Shown here in pieces: positions 33,725 through 46,424 of a DNA stretch of 64,000 nucleotides; the stretch's first letter is position 1, and every line of letters starts with the position of its first letter. Location: positions 32,149,793 through 32,213,792 of the forward strand of contig JAMXIF010001253.1 of assembly GCA_028583685.1 (NCBI GenBank), written 5' to 3'. The position numbers were made by a program, and so were the translations under genes. This DNA comes from Petaurus breviceps papuanus (taxonomy: Eukaryota > Chordata > Mammalia > Diprotodontia > Petauridae). The notes under the pieces are model-generated. The model made no database searches, was not told where the DNA came from, and saw only the letters and a program-made list of their open reading frames with translations.

Positions 33725-35184
33725 GGCACAGGGTGAGTTGAATATGAAAGGATGACATCTAAAAACTAAAATTAAGGGGTAAGAGAGGAATATATTGGGA
33801 GAAGGAGAAAGGGAGAGATAGTGTGGGGGTAAATTATCTCACATAAAAGAGGCAAGAAAAAGGTTTCACAATGGAGGGGAAGAAGGGAGAGGTTGAGAGG
33901 GAATGAGTGAACCTTACTCTCATTGGATTTGGCTTAAGAAGAGAATAACATACACACTCAGTTGGGTATCTTATCCTACAGGAAAGTAAGGGGGAAGAGG
34001 ATAAGGGGAGTGCTAGAAGGGAAGGCAGATTGGGGGAGTGGATAGACAGAAGCAAACACTTTTGAAAAGAGACAGGGTCAAAGGAAAAAATAGAATAAGT
34101 GGGGGGTGGGATAGGATGGAGGGAAATATAGTTAGTCTTTCACAACATGACCATTATGGAAGTGTTTTGCATAACTACACATGTTAAACCTATATTGAAT
34201 TGCTTGCATTCTCAACGAGGGTGAGTGGGTAGGTAAGAAGGGAGAGAATTTGAAACTCAAAGTTTTAAAAACAAATGCTAAAAATTGTTTTTACATGCAA
34301 CTGGGAAATAAGATATATAGGCAATGGGATATAGAAATCTATCTTGCCCTACAAGAAAGTAAAGTGAAGGGGATGAGGTGGGGTGATAGAAGGGAGGACA
34401 GACTGGTGGAAGGAGTAATCAGAAGGCATCTCAGGGTGGGGGGAGGGGAGAGATGAGGAGAAAATTTGGAACTCAAAATCTTGTGGAAATGAATGTTGGA
34501 AACTAAATAAATAAATAATTGATTATATATATAAAAAGAAAAATGTAAGGTATCTCCTAGCAAAATAATTGACCCAGAAAGGACAAATTGAGGACAGATA
34601 ATTTAAAACTCATTTGGACTACCTGAAATTCATGACCAAAAAAAAGGCCTAGCAAAATATTTCAAGAAATCATAAGTGAAAACCGCCCATATGCCTTAAC
34701 AAGATAGCAAAGTAGAAATAGAAGGAATCTACCAGTGACCTGCTGGAAGAAACATCCAAATAAAAACCCTTAGGAACATGATAGCCAAAATCCAGAGTTT
34801 CCAGGTAAAAGAAAAAAAATGTTACAACCATCCACAAAGAAAGAATTCAAGAACTAAGGGCCTACAGTTTAGCAATCACTGCTATAAAAGCAGAGGGAAC
34901 TTAGAATATTAATTTCCAGAAGGTAAATCACACCGACTTATAGACACCAAGAACAACTTACCCAGCAAAACTGAGTGTAATCCTTCCAGGGTAATATGGA
35001 CCTCTAAAGAAATATAAACATTACAAACATTCCCCATGAAAAGAACAGAACTGCAAAGAAACTTTGAAGTGCATACACAGTAATTGATAGAAACATGAAA
35101 AAGTAAATGAACAATCATAAATTAAATTATGACAAATTATTCACATTCTAATATGGATGGATGATACATTTGCTTCCTCAGTAC

Positions 35185-35709
35185 TGTAGAGAACTTTCAC
35201 AAGTTTCTTGGCTTCGCTAATGAAATGTTCCCCTTGCCTATATTATTATCCAAAAGGCTACAGGGCAGACAAGAAAGAGGACGTATTATGAAGGGAACGC
35301 TTTGGGGTCCCTTGACCTCGCTAGGTATATTCCCCTGTCCTATACAGTTACCTGCAAAGGTTACCAGGCAGATAAGCGAGAGGGCGTGTAATTTTTTTTT
35401 TTTATGCCTCTGGATATGGTCCTAGAATAATACTCTGATAATTAACTAACCTTAAACAAGGGTAAATAGTGAACAAGATTAAGGGAGGCTCGTTCTACAT
35501 TATCTGCATTCCTTTGATGTAGGATCTTTCTACATTGTATGCATTCTTTTGGGGTGTCTACATTCTCCTGGGGGGCATAAAAACTCTGTGAGCTCCTTGC
35601 ATTTTTGGCTCTGTATGAAATGATCCTGTAATAAACAGACTATTGATTACACCCGGTCTCATTATTCTCACAGGCTCGCTAGCCCACCAACTGTGCTGGC
35701 CGCAGTACA
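35185..35709 (+). mobile_element. Solo LTR, family B (4-bp target duplication, ERV1-like)
   Basis: A fossil LTR of 525 bp with TGTA...TACA ends, flanked by GTAC (35181-35184 and 35710-35713). It has a TATA-like 'cataaaaactctg', an AATAAA signal near 35632 and an 'acacccggtctcattattct' U5. The 4-bp duplication and this U5 style fit class I (gammaretrovirus-like). It sits inside the older HAL1. No internal region remains. Confidence 0.85.
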
Positions 35710-36541
35710 GTACCCTATTGTCACCAGGAATCATAGAGGGAATCTAATTAGACAAAGGTCTGGGAATGGTTCTGTTATGTTTTGATAATCTTAAAAGAAT
35801 GGAAAGAGAGTGGAAGAGGGATACACTAGAGGGGAAATAGGAAAAGGAAGAAAGGGTGTGCAGGTAGAAGTATATACAAGGAGGAAAGTATGGGGAGAAT
35901 GAGTAATCTTTAAACCTCATTCTCATCTGAACTGGTGAAAAGAGGATAAAACATACACAGAGCTGGATAGGAAAATACTTTTGACTCAACAGGGAAACAA
36001 GAAGAAAAAGTGAGAATGAAGAGGGGGAGATTAAAAAGAGAGTACATGAAGGGAGGGATTATTTCTAAGCAAAACAAATTCTAACTAGGAATGTATAAAA
36101 TTATAGCAACTCCTTTGTAGTGAGCAAAAATTGGAAATGATGGTATACCCATCAATTGGATAATGACTGAACAAGTTACAGTATTTGAATGTAATAGAAT
36201 ACTATTGTGCTGCAAGAAATGAAGGGAATGATTTCAGAGAAACCTGGAAGGATTTGTATGAACTGATGCAGAGTGAAGTGAAGACAACCAGGAGACCAAT
36301 TTGTGCAATAACAGTAATATCATAAAGACAAACAACTTTGGAAACCTTAGTTACTCTGATCAGTGTAATAAACAATTATATTTCCAGAAGAACATGCTAC
36401 CTATCTCTTGATAAAGTAGTCAATAGACTCAGAGTGCAAATTGAAGTATATCTTTTGGATGTGGGAATTTGGTTTTGCTTGAATGTACATGTTTGTAACA
36501 GAGATTTTGGTTTTCTTTCTTTCTCAGTTGTGGGAGGTGGA

Positions 36542-36814
<273 letters not shown>

Positions 36815-36829
36815 TGGATTTTCAGTGAC

Positions 36830-38010
36830 GGAAAAAATATTCTTAAAAATTCCAATGTGTGAAGATCCCCAAAGACTTGACATCTTACCATGTCCTTGGC
36901 ATTTTCAAGATTCCTACATTCATAGAGGCTGAAGTCCCCTTCATCAGTTCCTTACCTTTATCTAATCATTGTTTGCTCAGATTCAATTCCACTGTCACAA
37001 TTATTGGTTCATGACCATCTCAGCAGCCCAAGGAAAGTTCCTATTATGGAAATAGTGATAGACTTAAAAGTCTAAGGGACTTCTCAAAAAGAATGAAAAT
37101 TAAAAGGTACCCAATATACAAACATGAATTTTATATGGGATAGGTCATTTGTTCCCACACACAAAAGGGAACACTATGCACAAAAGAAACAGAATGATTA
37201 GAATAGAATTACAAGTGGTCAGATATCTTTTGGTTTTACTTTGCTTTGCATTATCAGGGTCACTGTGTGAATTTCTCTGATTTATCTTGGTATACTCTGC
37301 ACCATTTTATGCAAACATTTTTATATATGCTTTCAACTCTGAGATTTTGTGATGGTGTGATAGGAAACATAACTTACATAGTACTTCTGTATATTTTACC
37401 TCCCTCAATGTACACAAAAATGCATCTAAGTGGATGATTGCCAAACAGAAGCACATCTCTGTTATAGCTAAAATGACTGCATTCCTTCTTTCCTCCAAGC
37501 CCAAGTACCCATGATCCTTCAGACCAATGGAAAAAAATAGCCTTCCATATCCTCTGGGATAATCCAAGCTTGTTTAGCCCCCCTTCTTCTTAAAAACAGT
37601 AATTGAGTTCAAGTCACTAAGAAATTCAGAGGAAATAATTCAGAAAGGCCATGCAGCATTTTTCTTACAAGTCATAAACTGGCAGACAATCGGAGAGAGC
37701 TATCAATCAGTGAGGTGCTCCATGCCAAGTGCAAATGAGGAGTGAGTAGTGCCTGCATCTGCAAAGCAGTCAGATTACTTTAGAGACTGATTTACAATCT
37801 ATTAAAAGTATGAAGGGCTGGCCTCTCTCAAAGAGAAGACACTATATCCTAGTTCCTAGAGCCCAGGGAAAGTACTGATACGAAAGTTAAATTTATAGCA
37901 GTTTTCAGTGTAAGTACTTCTTCCCACAGTTCTGAAGGCTTTAGGCAGCAATGTCAGAGTGATGGAGAGCTAGGTGGGAGGGTATTATTAGGAATCTCAT
38001 ATCTATTTGG
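36830..38010. other. Unassigned, apparently non-repetitive sequence
   Basis: No repeat family or gene recognised on either strand over 1.2 kb. Confidence 0.4.
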
Positions 38011-38103
38011 CTATTTAAAATTTTAATTTAATTTATTTTTGTTACATTTTAAGTTTTGAAATGTCTCCCTCCATCCCTCCCCAACTGACACTAGAGAAGG
38101 CTA

Positions 38104-38300
38104 CAATGATAGATAGATAGATACATACATACATAGGTAGATATGTAGATACTTAGGTAGGTAGGTAGGTAGATAGATACATACATACATACATAGATAC
38201 ATAGATGATAGATACATAGATTATATATGGCATAGGGTATGTGTAGATATATTTATATCTATATACACACATATATGTGTATGTATGTATGTATATAAAA
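38104..38300. repeat. (GATA)/(TACA)/(GTAG) compound microsatellite
   Basis: Successive GATA, TACA and TAGG units inside the L1 3' region. Confidence 0.9.
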
Positions 38301-41300
38301 TCATACTATCCATACCAGTTCTTTCTCTGAAAGTGTATAACATCTTCCTTCATAGGTTCTTTGTAGTTGATACAAGTATTTATTATACTCAGAATAACTT
38401 AGTCATTTATAGTTATTCTTCAAACAATATTGTTACTATGTAGAACATCCTCTTGGTTCTGCTCATTTGACTCCTCATTATTTCATGCAAGTCTTTCCAT
38501 GTTTTTTCAAAAATCAATCTGCTCATCATTTCTCACCATAGTATTCCATAAATCACATACCACAACTTGTTTAGCCATTTCCCAATTGAGGGGTATCCCT
38601 GCAATTTCCATATCTTTGCCACCACAAGAGAAGCTGCTATAAATATTTTAGAATATATAGATTCTTTTCCTTTTTCCCTGATCAGCTTGGGAAACGGACC
38701 TAATAGTGATATTGCTTGACCAAGTGGTACACACACATTTTCATAACTCTTTGGGCATAATTCCAAATTGCTCTCCAAAATGATTAGATCAGTTCACAGT
38801 TTTATCAACATTGTATTAGTGTCCCAATTTTCTACATTCCCACTAACATTTGTCATTTCCCCCCTTCTATCATTTTACAGGTATGAGACGATATTTCAAA
38901 GTTGTTTTAATGTGCATTTCTCTAATCAATAATAATTCAGAACATTTTTTCATATGGCTATATATAACTTTGATTTCTTCATTAAAAAACTGCCTGTTCA
39001 TATCCTTTGACCAATTATGAGTTTGGGAATGATTTATATTCTTGTAAATTTGTCAGCATTCTCCATACATTTGACATATGAGATCCTTATCCAAGAAAAT
39101 GTGTATAATTCTCCTCCCCTCCCCAATTTTCTGCTTTCTTTCTAATCTTGACTATGCTGGTATTATTTGTACAAACCCTTTTTAATTTAATGTAATCAAA
39201 ATTATCCATTTTATATCTCACAATGCTCTCCATCTCTTGTTTATTTATAAATTCTTCTATCCATAAGTCTGATAGGTAATATGTTCCATTCTTCTAATTT
39301 CCTTATGCTATCTCCCTTTATATCTGGGTTATGCATCCATTTTGACCTTTTCTTGGTAAATGATGTCAGACTGCATTCCAGTTTTCCCAACAATTTTTAC
39401 CAAATAGTGAATTCTTATTCCACAAGCTTAAGTCTTTACATTCTTCAAACACAAGGTTACTATAATCACTTACTATTGTGTATTGAATGTCTGTTCCATT
39501 GATCCACTTTTCTATTTCTTAGCAAGTACCAGATAGCTATAATAATTACCACCTTATAATATAGTTTAAGATGTAAGACTGCTAAACCTCTTTTCTTTAC
39601 ATTTCTTGAATCAATTCCTTTGATATTCTTGACCTTTTGTTGTTTCAAATAAATTTTATTTTTCTAGCTCAATAAAATGATTTTTTGGTAATTTGATTGG
39701 AATGACATTGTAGATTAGTAGTAGATTAGTTTAGGTAAAATTGTCATTTTCATTATATTGGCTCTGCCCACCAATAAACAATTAATATTTCTCCAATCTT
39801 TAAAAATCTACCTTTATTTGTATGAAAAGTGTTTTACTTTTTATTACATTACATTTTCATGTAATACCTGGGTTTGTCTTGGCAGGTGTATTCCCAGGTA
39901 TTTTATGCGGTCTACTGTTATTTTAAATTAGGTATCTCTTACCATCTCATATAGTAATACTGATGATTTATGGGGGGGTAGTCCTGTTACTTTGCTAAGA
40001 TTATTGTTTCAACTAGTTTTTTAGTTGAATCTCCAGGATCTTCCAAGCATATCATCATATCATCTGAAAAAAAGATAGTTTTATTTACTCATCGCCCATT
40101 CTGATTCCTTCAATTTCTTTTTCTTCTCTAATTGCTATTACTAGCATTTCTAATACAATACTGAATAATATGATGATACTGGGCATTCATTGCTTCACTC
40201 ATCTTATTGGGAAGGTTTCCAGTTTATCCCCATTACAAATAATGTTGGCTGATGGTTTTAGGTAGATGGTTCTTATAATTTGAAGAAAAATCCATTTGTA
40301 CCTGTTCTTTCAAGTGTTTTTCATAGGAATGAGTGTTGTATATTGTCAAAAAAAAAACTTTTTCTAAATGTATTGACATAATCATACAATTTTTGTTACC
40401 TTTGTTATTGATGTAATCAATTATGTTAATGGTTTTCCTTCTGTTAAACCATCCCTTCATTCCTGAAATAAATCCCACTTGGTCACAATATATAATCTTT
40501 GTGATATATTGTTGCAGTTTCCCACCTGATATCTTATATAGGATTTTTGCATCCATATTCATAGTGAAATTGACCTATAGTTTTCTTTCTCTGTTTTTGC
40601 TCTTCTTGGTTTAAGTATCAGCACCACATTTATTTCACAAAAGGAGTTTGGTAGGATTCTTTCTTTGCCTTTATTTCAAATAATTTATTTAATATTGGAA
40701 TTAGTTGATCTTTGAATGTTTAATAGAATTCACTTCTCAATCCTTCATGTCCTGATCTTTTTTCTAAGGAAACTAATTTACAACCTGTTCAATTTATTTT
40801 GCTAAAATAAGCTTATTTAGATATTCTATATCCTCTTCTATTAATCTAACATTTTATAGTTTTGTAAATATTCTTTCATTTCACCTGAATTATTAAATTT
40901 GTTGGCATGTAGTTGGGCAAAATAATTCCTAATACTTGCTTTGATTCCACCTTTATTAGTATTATATTCACTTTTACTTTTTGATACTAGTGATTTGGTT
41001 TTCCTCTCTCTTTTCTAAAAATTATATTAACCAATGGTTTACTTATTTTATGGACTTTTTGTGTTCTTGCATTCAGTTTTTTAATACCACCTTTAATTTT
41101 TAGGATTTACAATTTGGTGTTTAATTGGGGATTTTCAATTTGTTCTTTTTCCAGTTTTTTTTAACTGCACACCCAATTCATCAGTCTGCCCTTTCTCTCT
41201 TTTGTTGATGTAAACATTTAGATATATAAAATTTCCTCTGATTACTGCTTTTGCTCTATCCCATAGGTTTTGGTATGTTATCTCATTATTATCATTCTCC

Positions 41301-41536
41301 TTAATAAACTTGTATATTGTTTCTATGGCTTCTTATTTAATCCACTCATTCTTTAAGATTAAGTTAATCTCCAATTAATTTTTAGTTTGTGTTCCATGAT
41401 CCCTTATTAGATATAATTTTATTGCATTATGATCTGAAAGGAACACATTGCATATATCTGCTTTTCTATATTTAACTATAAAGTTTTTATGCCCTAATAT
41501 ACAGTTAATTTTTGTAAAACCATCATGTGCCACTCT

Positions 41537-41851
41537 CTAGATATCTATCATGTGTAACTTATCTAAGATTCCATTAATTTCCTCGACTTCTTTCTTATTT
41601 ACATTTTGGTTATATTTATCTAGTTCTGAAAGGAGAAGGTTGAAACCCCCCACTATTATAGTTTTACTACCTGTTTCCACCTGTAATTCATTTAGCTTTT
41701 CCTTTAAAAATTTGGATGCTATAGCATTTGGTGCATATAGATTTGGTATTGATATCATTTCATTATCTATGGTACCTTTTATCATAATGCAGTTTTCATG
41801 GTTATCTCTTTTAATTAAATCTATTTTGGCTCTAACTTTGTCTGAGATCAT
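41537..41851 (-). pseudogene. L1 ORF2 endonuclease-domain remnant
   Basis: An open stretch of 104 codons. It includes IPNLYAPNAIA and TIIVGGFNLLL, the core of the APE-like nicking endonuclease. The usual GDFN is GGFN here, losing the catalytic aspartate, so this copy would be inactive even if translated. Confidence 0.75.
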
Positions 41852-42548
41852 GATTGCTACCCCTTCTTTTTTGCACCAGCTGAAGCATAATAAATTCTAC
41901 TCCGGCCTTTTATTTCACCCTATGTGTCCCTCTCATTTTTAAATGTGTTTCTTGTAAATAAATAGTAAGATTCTGGTTTTTAATCCATTCTGACATCCAT
42001 TTCCATTTTGTGAGTGAGCTCATTTCGTTTACATTAAAAATTATAATTCCCAGTCATGTGTTTCCCTCCATTCCATTTTTCCTCACTGTTTATTCTTCCC
42101 TCATCTCTTTTTACCCTGTCTCTCCTCAGACATCTAATTTACTTTTGATCATTGCTTCCCTAATTTGCACCCTCTCTCATCCCTTTCCTTTACACTCCTA
42201 TTTCTTGATCTGAACATCCTTCTAAAATTTTCTCCCTTATCCTATCCCTTGCCCTCCTATTTCTCTGTAAGTTAAGACTTTCGAAACTCTTTTAGATGCA
42301 TGTTATTCCCTCTTTAACCCAGATCTAGCACTACCAGCCTTCCACCCCCTCCTGTCCTCCCATTCATGCCTTGTCTGTATGAGATGATGCTCCATTTTAC
42401 CTCTCTCTACATAATTTTATTTTTTAGGATCATCCCATCATATTCAACTCAACCCCAAGCCTTCTACCTATATATATTCTTTCAACTTACCCTATTAAAT
42501 GATAACTTTTTAAAAGTTACAGATAATATTTTCCCATATAAGAAGTAA

Positions 42549-42660
42549 GCAGAAAGAAAATTATAGACCAATTTCACTCATGAATATGGATGCAAAAATC
42601 CTAAATAAAACACTAACTGAGAGACTACAACAATATATCACCTCTGCTGTCCTAGAGCAT
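42549..42660 (+). repeat. L1 ORF2 reverse-transcriptase fragment, sense
   Basis: It encodes [20 protein letters not shown] and LQQYIT, the reverse-transcriptase entry. It lies head-on against the 5' end of the antisense L1. It is not that copy's inverted 5' piece, because the same region is already present in it. Confidence 0.75.
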
Positions 42661-42689
42661 AGAATACAGAGAAGTATGAAATTACCCAA

Positions 42690-42850
42690 TTGATTACCCA
42701 TGATTCAAATTGTGGCTCTTCTGTTTACTAGTGGAATGACTTTGGGCCAATCAGCTAAGCTCTCATCTGCATTTTCCTCAATGTAACATTGCTATACTAT
42801 GAGAACTCTGAAGTTCCTTTTTGTTCTATGTTCTTCAAAAGGTTGGAAGT
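42690..42850 (+). repeat. MIR-like SINE, sense
   Basis: It has 'cccatgattcaaattgtggc' and 'tctgcattttcctcaatgta'. Confidence 0.55.
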
Positions 42851-43122
42851 AAACAAGCCTAGGTCCTTGCAAGAGAGGTCACAAGGGCTTAAACCCAGCT
42901 GTCCAGAGGACAAAAGGGCCTAAAGATACCCTTGTGGTGAGAAGCCTTGATCTGGGAACTGATGTATTTCCTTTTTCTTCTTTGTAGATAAGGGAGCAAA
43001 AAGCCTTTTTCTTTTCATGCTCTCAGTTGGTTCCAAGGGAGGCTCTACTGGACTTAGGACAGGTATTGATTGGTAATTCACGTCCATACTCACTTCAGGA
43101 ATATTTACTTCTATGTCTCTAG

Positions 43123-43580
43123 AAGCAGTTAGGTGGTACAGTGGGCACAGGAAGACCTGAGTTCAAATTTGATCTTAGACACCTATTGGCTATGTGACTC
43201 TAGACAAGTCACTTAACCTCTGACTACATGTGATCCTCGAGTTCACAGAGATGTTGTATGGATCAAATGAGCTAATATTTGTAAAACATTTAGCACAGTG
43301 CTTGGCTAATATTCAGTTGTGTCCAACCCATTATGATCCCATTTCTTGGCAAAGATACTGGAGTAGTTTACCTTTTCATCCTCCAACTCATTTTACAATC
43401 GATGAGAAACTGAGGCAAATAGGATTAAGTGACTTGCACAAGTCACACAGATAATAAGTGTATGAGACTAGATTTGAACTTACAAAGATGAGTCTTCCTG
43501 ACTCCAGACCTGGCACTCTATCTATTATATCACTTAGCTGCCTTTCTTGGCAAATAGATACCTAATTAATATTTATTTCC
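43123..43580 (+). repeat. MIR-like SINE with L2 tail, split by MAR1
   Basis: The left piece (43123-43305) runs to 'tagcacagtgcttgg'; the right piece resumes after 43551 with 'caaatagatacctaattaat'. The MAR1 is flanked by cttggc. Confidence 0.65.
43306..43551 (-). repeat. MAR1-type CORE-SINE, antisense
   Basis: It has 'ttcttggcaaagatactgga' and the head 'atcacttagctgcc'. Confidence 0.8.
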
Positions 43581-44706
43581 TTCACATCTTTAGGGTTACT
43601 GTTATTGTCCCTTTGCTTGGTCAAGCTTAGTAATGCAATTAAAGGTTTGCTATATGAAATGGTTTCTGGGCTGCTTGGTCTCCTCATTATAGGAATTGTT
43701 TTATATGTGTGCCATTTATATCTGAAGCATACTTCTCCTTCAGGCTGTTGATGTTTTCCTCGTGCATTTTCAGTATCATTAGGCACCAAAAAGGGATGAA
43801 AATACAGAACTGAATAGCACAGGGCTAGGAAGTAGTCTATGAAGGACAACCGTCAGAGGTTACTCTGGTCATCCTCTTTGGTAGGGATTTTTTAAATAAA
43901 ACAACCAGTACATTCCATGGATATCTCAATCTGCAAAACAGCAAAAGGATACAGAGAAGGTTCTGGCCCACATAAGGAGTCCTGGGAGCAATTTCTTGGG
44001 CCTATGCCATTGGAGTATGGTGCAAGCAGCATGGCATTGTTCAGGTGTTATGTGTAGTCTCAGTGGAAACTGGCAAGAAGGTGTCAGGCAGTAGCTATGA
44101 GGTGGAAATGAAGAATGCTAGACAGTGCTTCTCCACAAATAGCCTTTGGGTAAAAACAAAGGGACAGAATTCAGAAAAGAGAAGGGGGGAGCTAGAAACT
44201 CAAATTGTGTTCAATTGTGCTTTGGAGCTTACTGCTACCCTTTACTTTTGTTTTCCCTGTAGTAAATACATTTAGCCTATAAGCCAAATAAAATAATTAT
44301 TTGGAGACTATAATGAGAAGGGAGAAGACAAAATATTTAATTGGCCGAAGGCATGAGCCAAGAGAATTGAGTTGGGTTTTTCTTTTTTTTTTTTTGTTTG
44401 GTTTTGGTTTGGTTTTGGTTTGTTTTTTAGGAATTAACTCAGTCTCTTAGACTTTGAATATGACACCCAGGATATTTAAGAAGAGGTACTAGAAGGTTAT
44501 CTGCACATGTTCCATGGCTAACGAGCTGGTACTTTAAAGTTGGAACTGTTGAGTACTTTCAGCAGAAGTACAGTTGAAGTAAGTTGACTAATCTTGAGTT
44601 TTGAGTTATCTAGTGGCCTGAGAAGATGTAGTACACCCTCCCCATCCCCATCCCCCAAAACTGCTTTCATCAACATTGTCCACATGGGAAATAAACTTCC
44701 TATGTG
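43580..44706. other. Unassigned sequence with a (GGTTTT)n-like tract
   Basis: No gene or named repeat. A T/G-rich tract of GTTTG and GGTTTT units lies at about 44378-44430. Confidence 0.4.
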
Positions 44707-44711
44707 AGAGC

Positions 44712-45326
44712 TGTAATGGAAATGCAAATTTAAAGATCTTCCCTGCCCTTAGGCCCTTTGATTGGCTTAAGAGACTCTGAGAACCTTCCTTGATTTGAAA
44801 ATATCCTCTGCCTCCTAATAGGCTGAATGTGGTCACATGGAGCCTGTGGCAGGAGGCTTGCCTTGTGGCAGGAATGCCCACACCTTGATGCTGTGTGGTT
44901 GGGCAGTGGGTCAAGAGGGTGTTACATTCTCTGACCCAGGAGAAGGCTATATAATCCCTGATGTGAGGCTTTGCTTTGGGGCTTACTTTGAGAAGTGTTC
45001 TGTGATTTGATCAGATGAGACTGTGGGAAGCCATTGTTGAGAGCCCCCTGGCTTTGAAAAACCCAGATGTTGATTTGGTATGGATGTAATGGTTGGACAG
45101 TTTGGAAACCTGTCTACTTGATCTGTTTCTCTGTCTTGATAATCCTGTCTGTATACTCTGAAATTCGGGGTGCTGACCTTTTCCCCCTGAACTAGGTAAA
45201 CGATACATATTTGACTGATTAAAGTAAGCTTGTTAACCAATTTTGAGTTTCTTTCCTTTAACAAAGCAGATCTAAGAACCTGTGTTGGCAGCCACCCTGG
45301 GGACACTTGGGGTGCTTGCTGCTACA
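44712..45326 (+). mobile_element. Solo LTR, family A (second copy, opposite strand)
   Basis: A fossil LTR of 615 bp with TGTA...TACA ends, flanked by AGAGC on both sides (44707-44711 and 45327-45331). The TATA box is 'ggctatataatccc' and the polyadenylation signal ATTAAA. R/U5 is nearly the same as in the 31713-32252 copy, while U3 carries about 75 extra bases. No internal region remains. Confidence 0.88.
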
Positions 45327-45331
45327 AGAGC

Positions 45332-45729
45332 CTGTGTATCGCTTTAAGAAATAGAGAATGTCAGAGACAATATCTCTATTTTTATTCATTTCCAATGTTC
45401 AGAGTCGACAGTTTATTGGAATTGGGATTGTAGGTTTTAAAAGTATTATCCTTTCTTCTAATTTGGTGATGGTTTTAACTTTTGCTCTAATTAGTCAGTG
45501 ATCTGATTTCACACAGACAATGGATTATGAAATTATATCTTCTTCAGGAACTACTTGTTAAAATATAGTTGGCTGCATGTTTTATAATATTGTTTGGGGT
45601 TTCTTATATCTTTCTGACCTTTTCCTGAAGAAAATATTAATGACATAACTGTGAGCCTTTAACCTCTTTTATTTCTTCATTTTGAATCATATTTTCAACA
45701 TTTTTTCCCCTTTGATAACTTTCAGATTA
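45332..45729. other. Unassigned sequence
   Basis: It is T-rich. It may contain part of an antisense L1 spacer or 3' region, but I could not match it confidently. Confidence 0.3.
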
Positions 45730-45744
45730 AAAAATATTAAGTAT

Positions 45745-45900
45745 AGGGGTGGCTAGGTGGCAGTGAATAGAGCACCAGCCCTGGAGTCAGGAGAACCTGA
45801 GTTCAAATCCGACCTCAGACACTTGATACACTTACTAGCTGTGTGACCTTGGGCAAGTCACTTAACCCCAATTGCCCTGCCTTCTCCCATCAAAAAAAGG
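45745..45900 (+). repeat. Short tRNA-headed SINE (WSINE1-like)
   Basis: Flanked by the exact duplication aaaaatattaagtat (45730-45744 and 45901-45915). Body and end ('aaccccaattgccctg') are well preserved. Confidence 0.93.
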
Positions 45901-46119
45901 AAAAATATTAAGTATTAGGGTATTTATTTACTTAATGTAGAGGATCTTCCCAGTCTTTTCCTCATTATCTTCTTTTTGGTATTGATCTTCATCTTCTTCC
46001 CACTAGAACTTTGGACTACAAATCTGGAGTCCCTGGCCCTGCTAGGCTAGGTGATCCTGTCTTATCTTGCCAGGATCTGGGCCTCCACACCACTATGGGT
46101 TGTGTCTCCTCCTTCCTCC

Positions 46120-46285
46120 ATCTTCCACTTTCCAGGATCCCTCTCTATGTACTATCTTCCCATATTAGCATGTAAGCTCCTTGAGGGCAGAGACTGTCTT
46201 GCTTGGTTGCATTTGTAGACTAGCACTTAGCCCAGTTTGTTCATGAGTTTCTAACCCATAGTATATGTTGAATAAGTGCTTTATT
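46120..46285 (+). repeat. L2 LINE 3' end, sense
   Basis: It has 'atgtaagctccttgagggca' and 'atgttgaataagtgc'. Confidence 0.8.
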
Positions 46286-46424
46286 CATCCATCCATCTAT
46301 CTATAAGTGTGGCAATAACTCCCAGACATTTTGATTAAAGGAATAAATCAAGAGTGTAGACTAGGTGTGAACAAAGCCTATAAATCTCCACTGAATCAAG
46401 GACATTGGGTGGAGAAGTCATTTG

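Larger units (their letters stand above)
31365..34539 (+). repeat. HAL1-type L1 relative (younger copy), with 5' end present
   Basis: It begins with the marsupial L1/HAL1 5' end ('gcagagccaagatggtggag'), continues through a 5' untranslated region, an ORF1, a G/A-rich spacer and an L1-like 3' end ('gaactcaaaatcttgtgg'). It is flanked by the exact duplication aaaatgtaaggtatc (31350-31364 and 34540-34554). No ORF2 is present. Minus the 545 bases of LTR and duplication it is about 2.6 kb. Confidence 0.85.
31205..36545 (+). repeat. HAL1-type L1 relative (older copy), split by a younger HAL1 and an LTR
   Basis: The left piece (31205-31364) and the right piece (34540-36545) join into one element. 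The sequence around 31275-31364 plus 34555-35160 aligns with the ORF1 part of the younger copy (32870-33590). The right piece passes from ORF1 through a G/A-rich spacer straight to the L1 3' untranslated region ('gaaacctggaaggatttgta' near 36240) with no endonuclease or reverse-transcriptase sequence. That is the half-L1 (HAL1) layout. It is 5'-truncated and degenerate. Confidence 0.75.
38015..42548 (-). repeat. L1 LINE, antisense, 4.5 kb, 5'-truncated in the inter-ORF region
   Basis: Read from right to left: inter-ORF spacer (42545-42060, matching the spacer of the HAL1 copies), ORF2 endonuclease (about 42000-41537; motifs NLYAPNAIA and IIVGGFN), reverse transcriptase (motif [16 protein letters not shown] near 40500-40440 and an FSDD-like catalytic site near 40060), then the 3' region with 'cccaattgaggggtatccct' near 38580, ending about 38015. 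It carries many stops. This is the longest ORF2-bearing L1 here. Confidence 0.88.
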
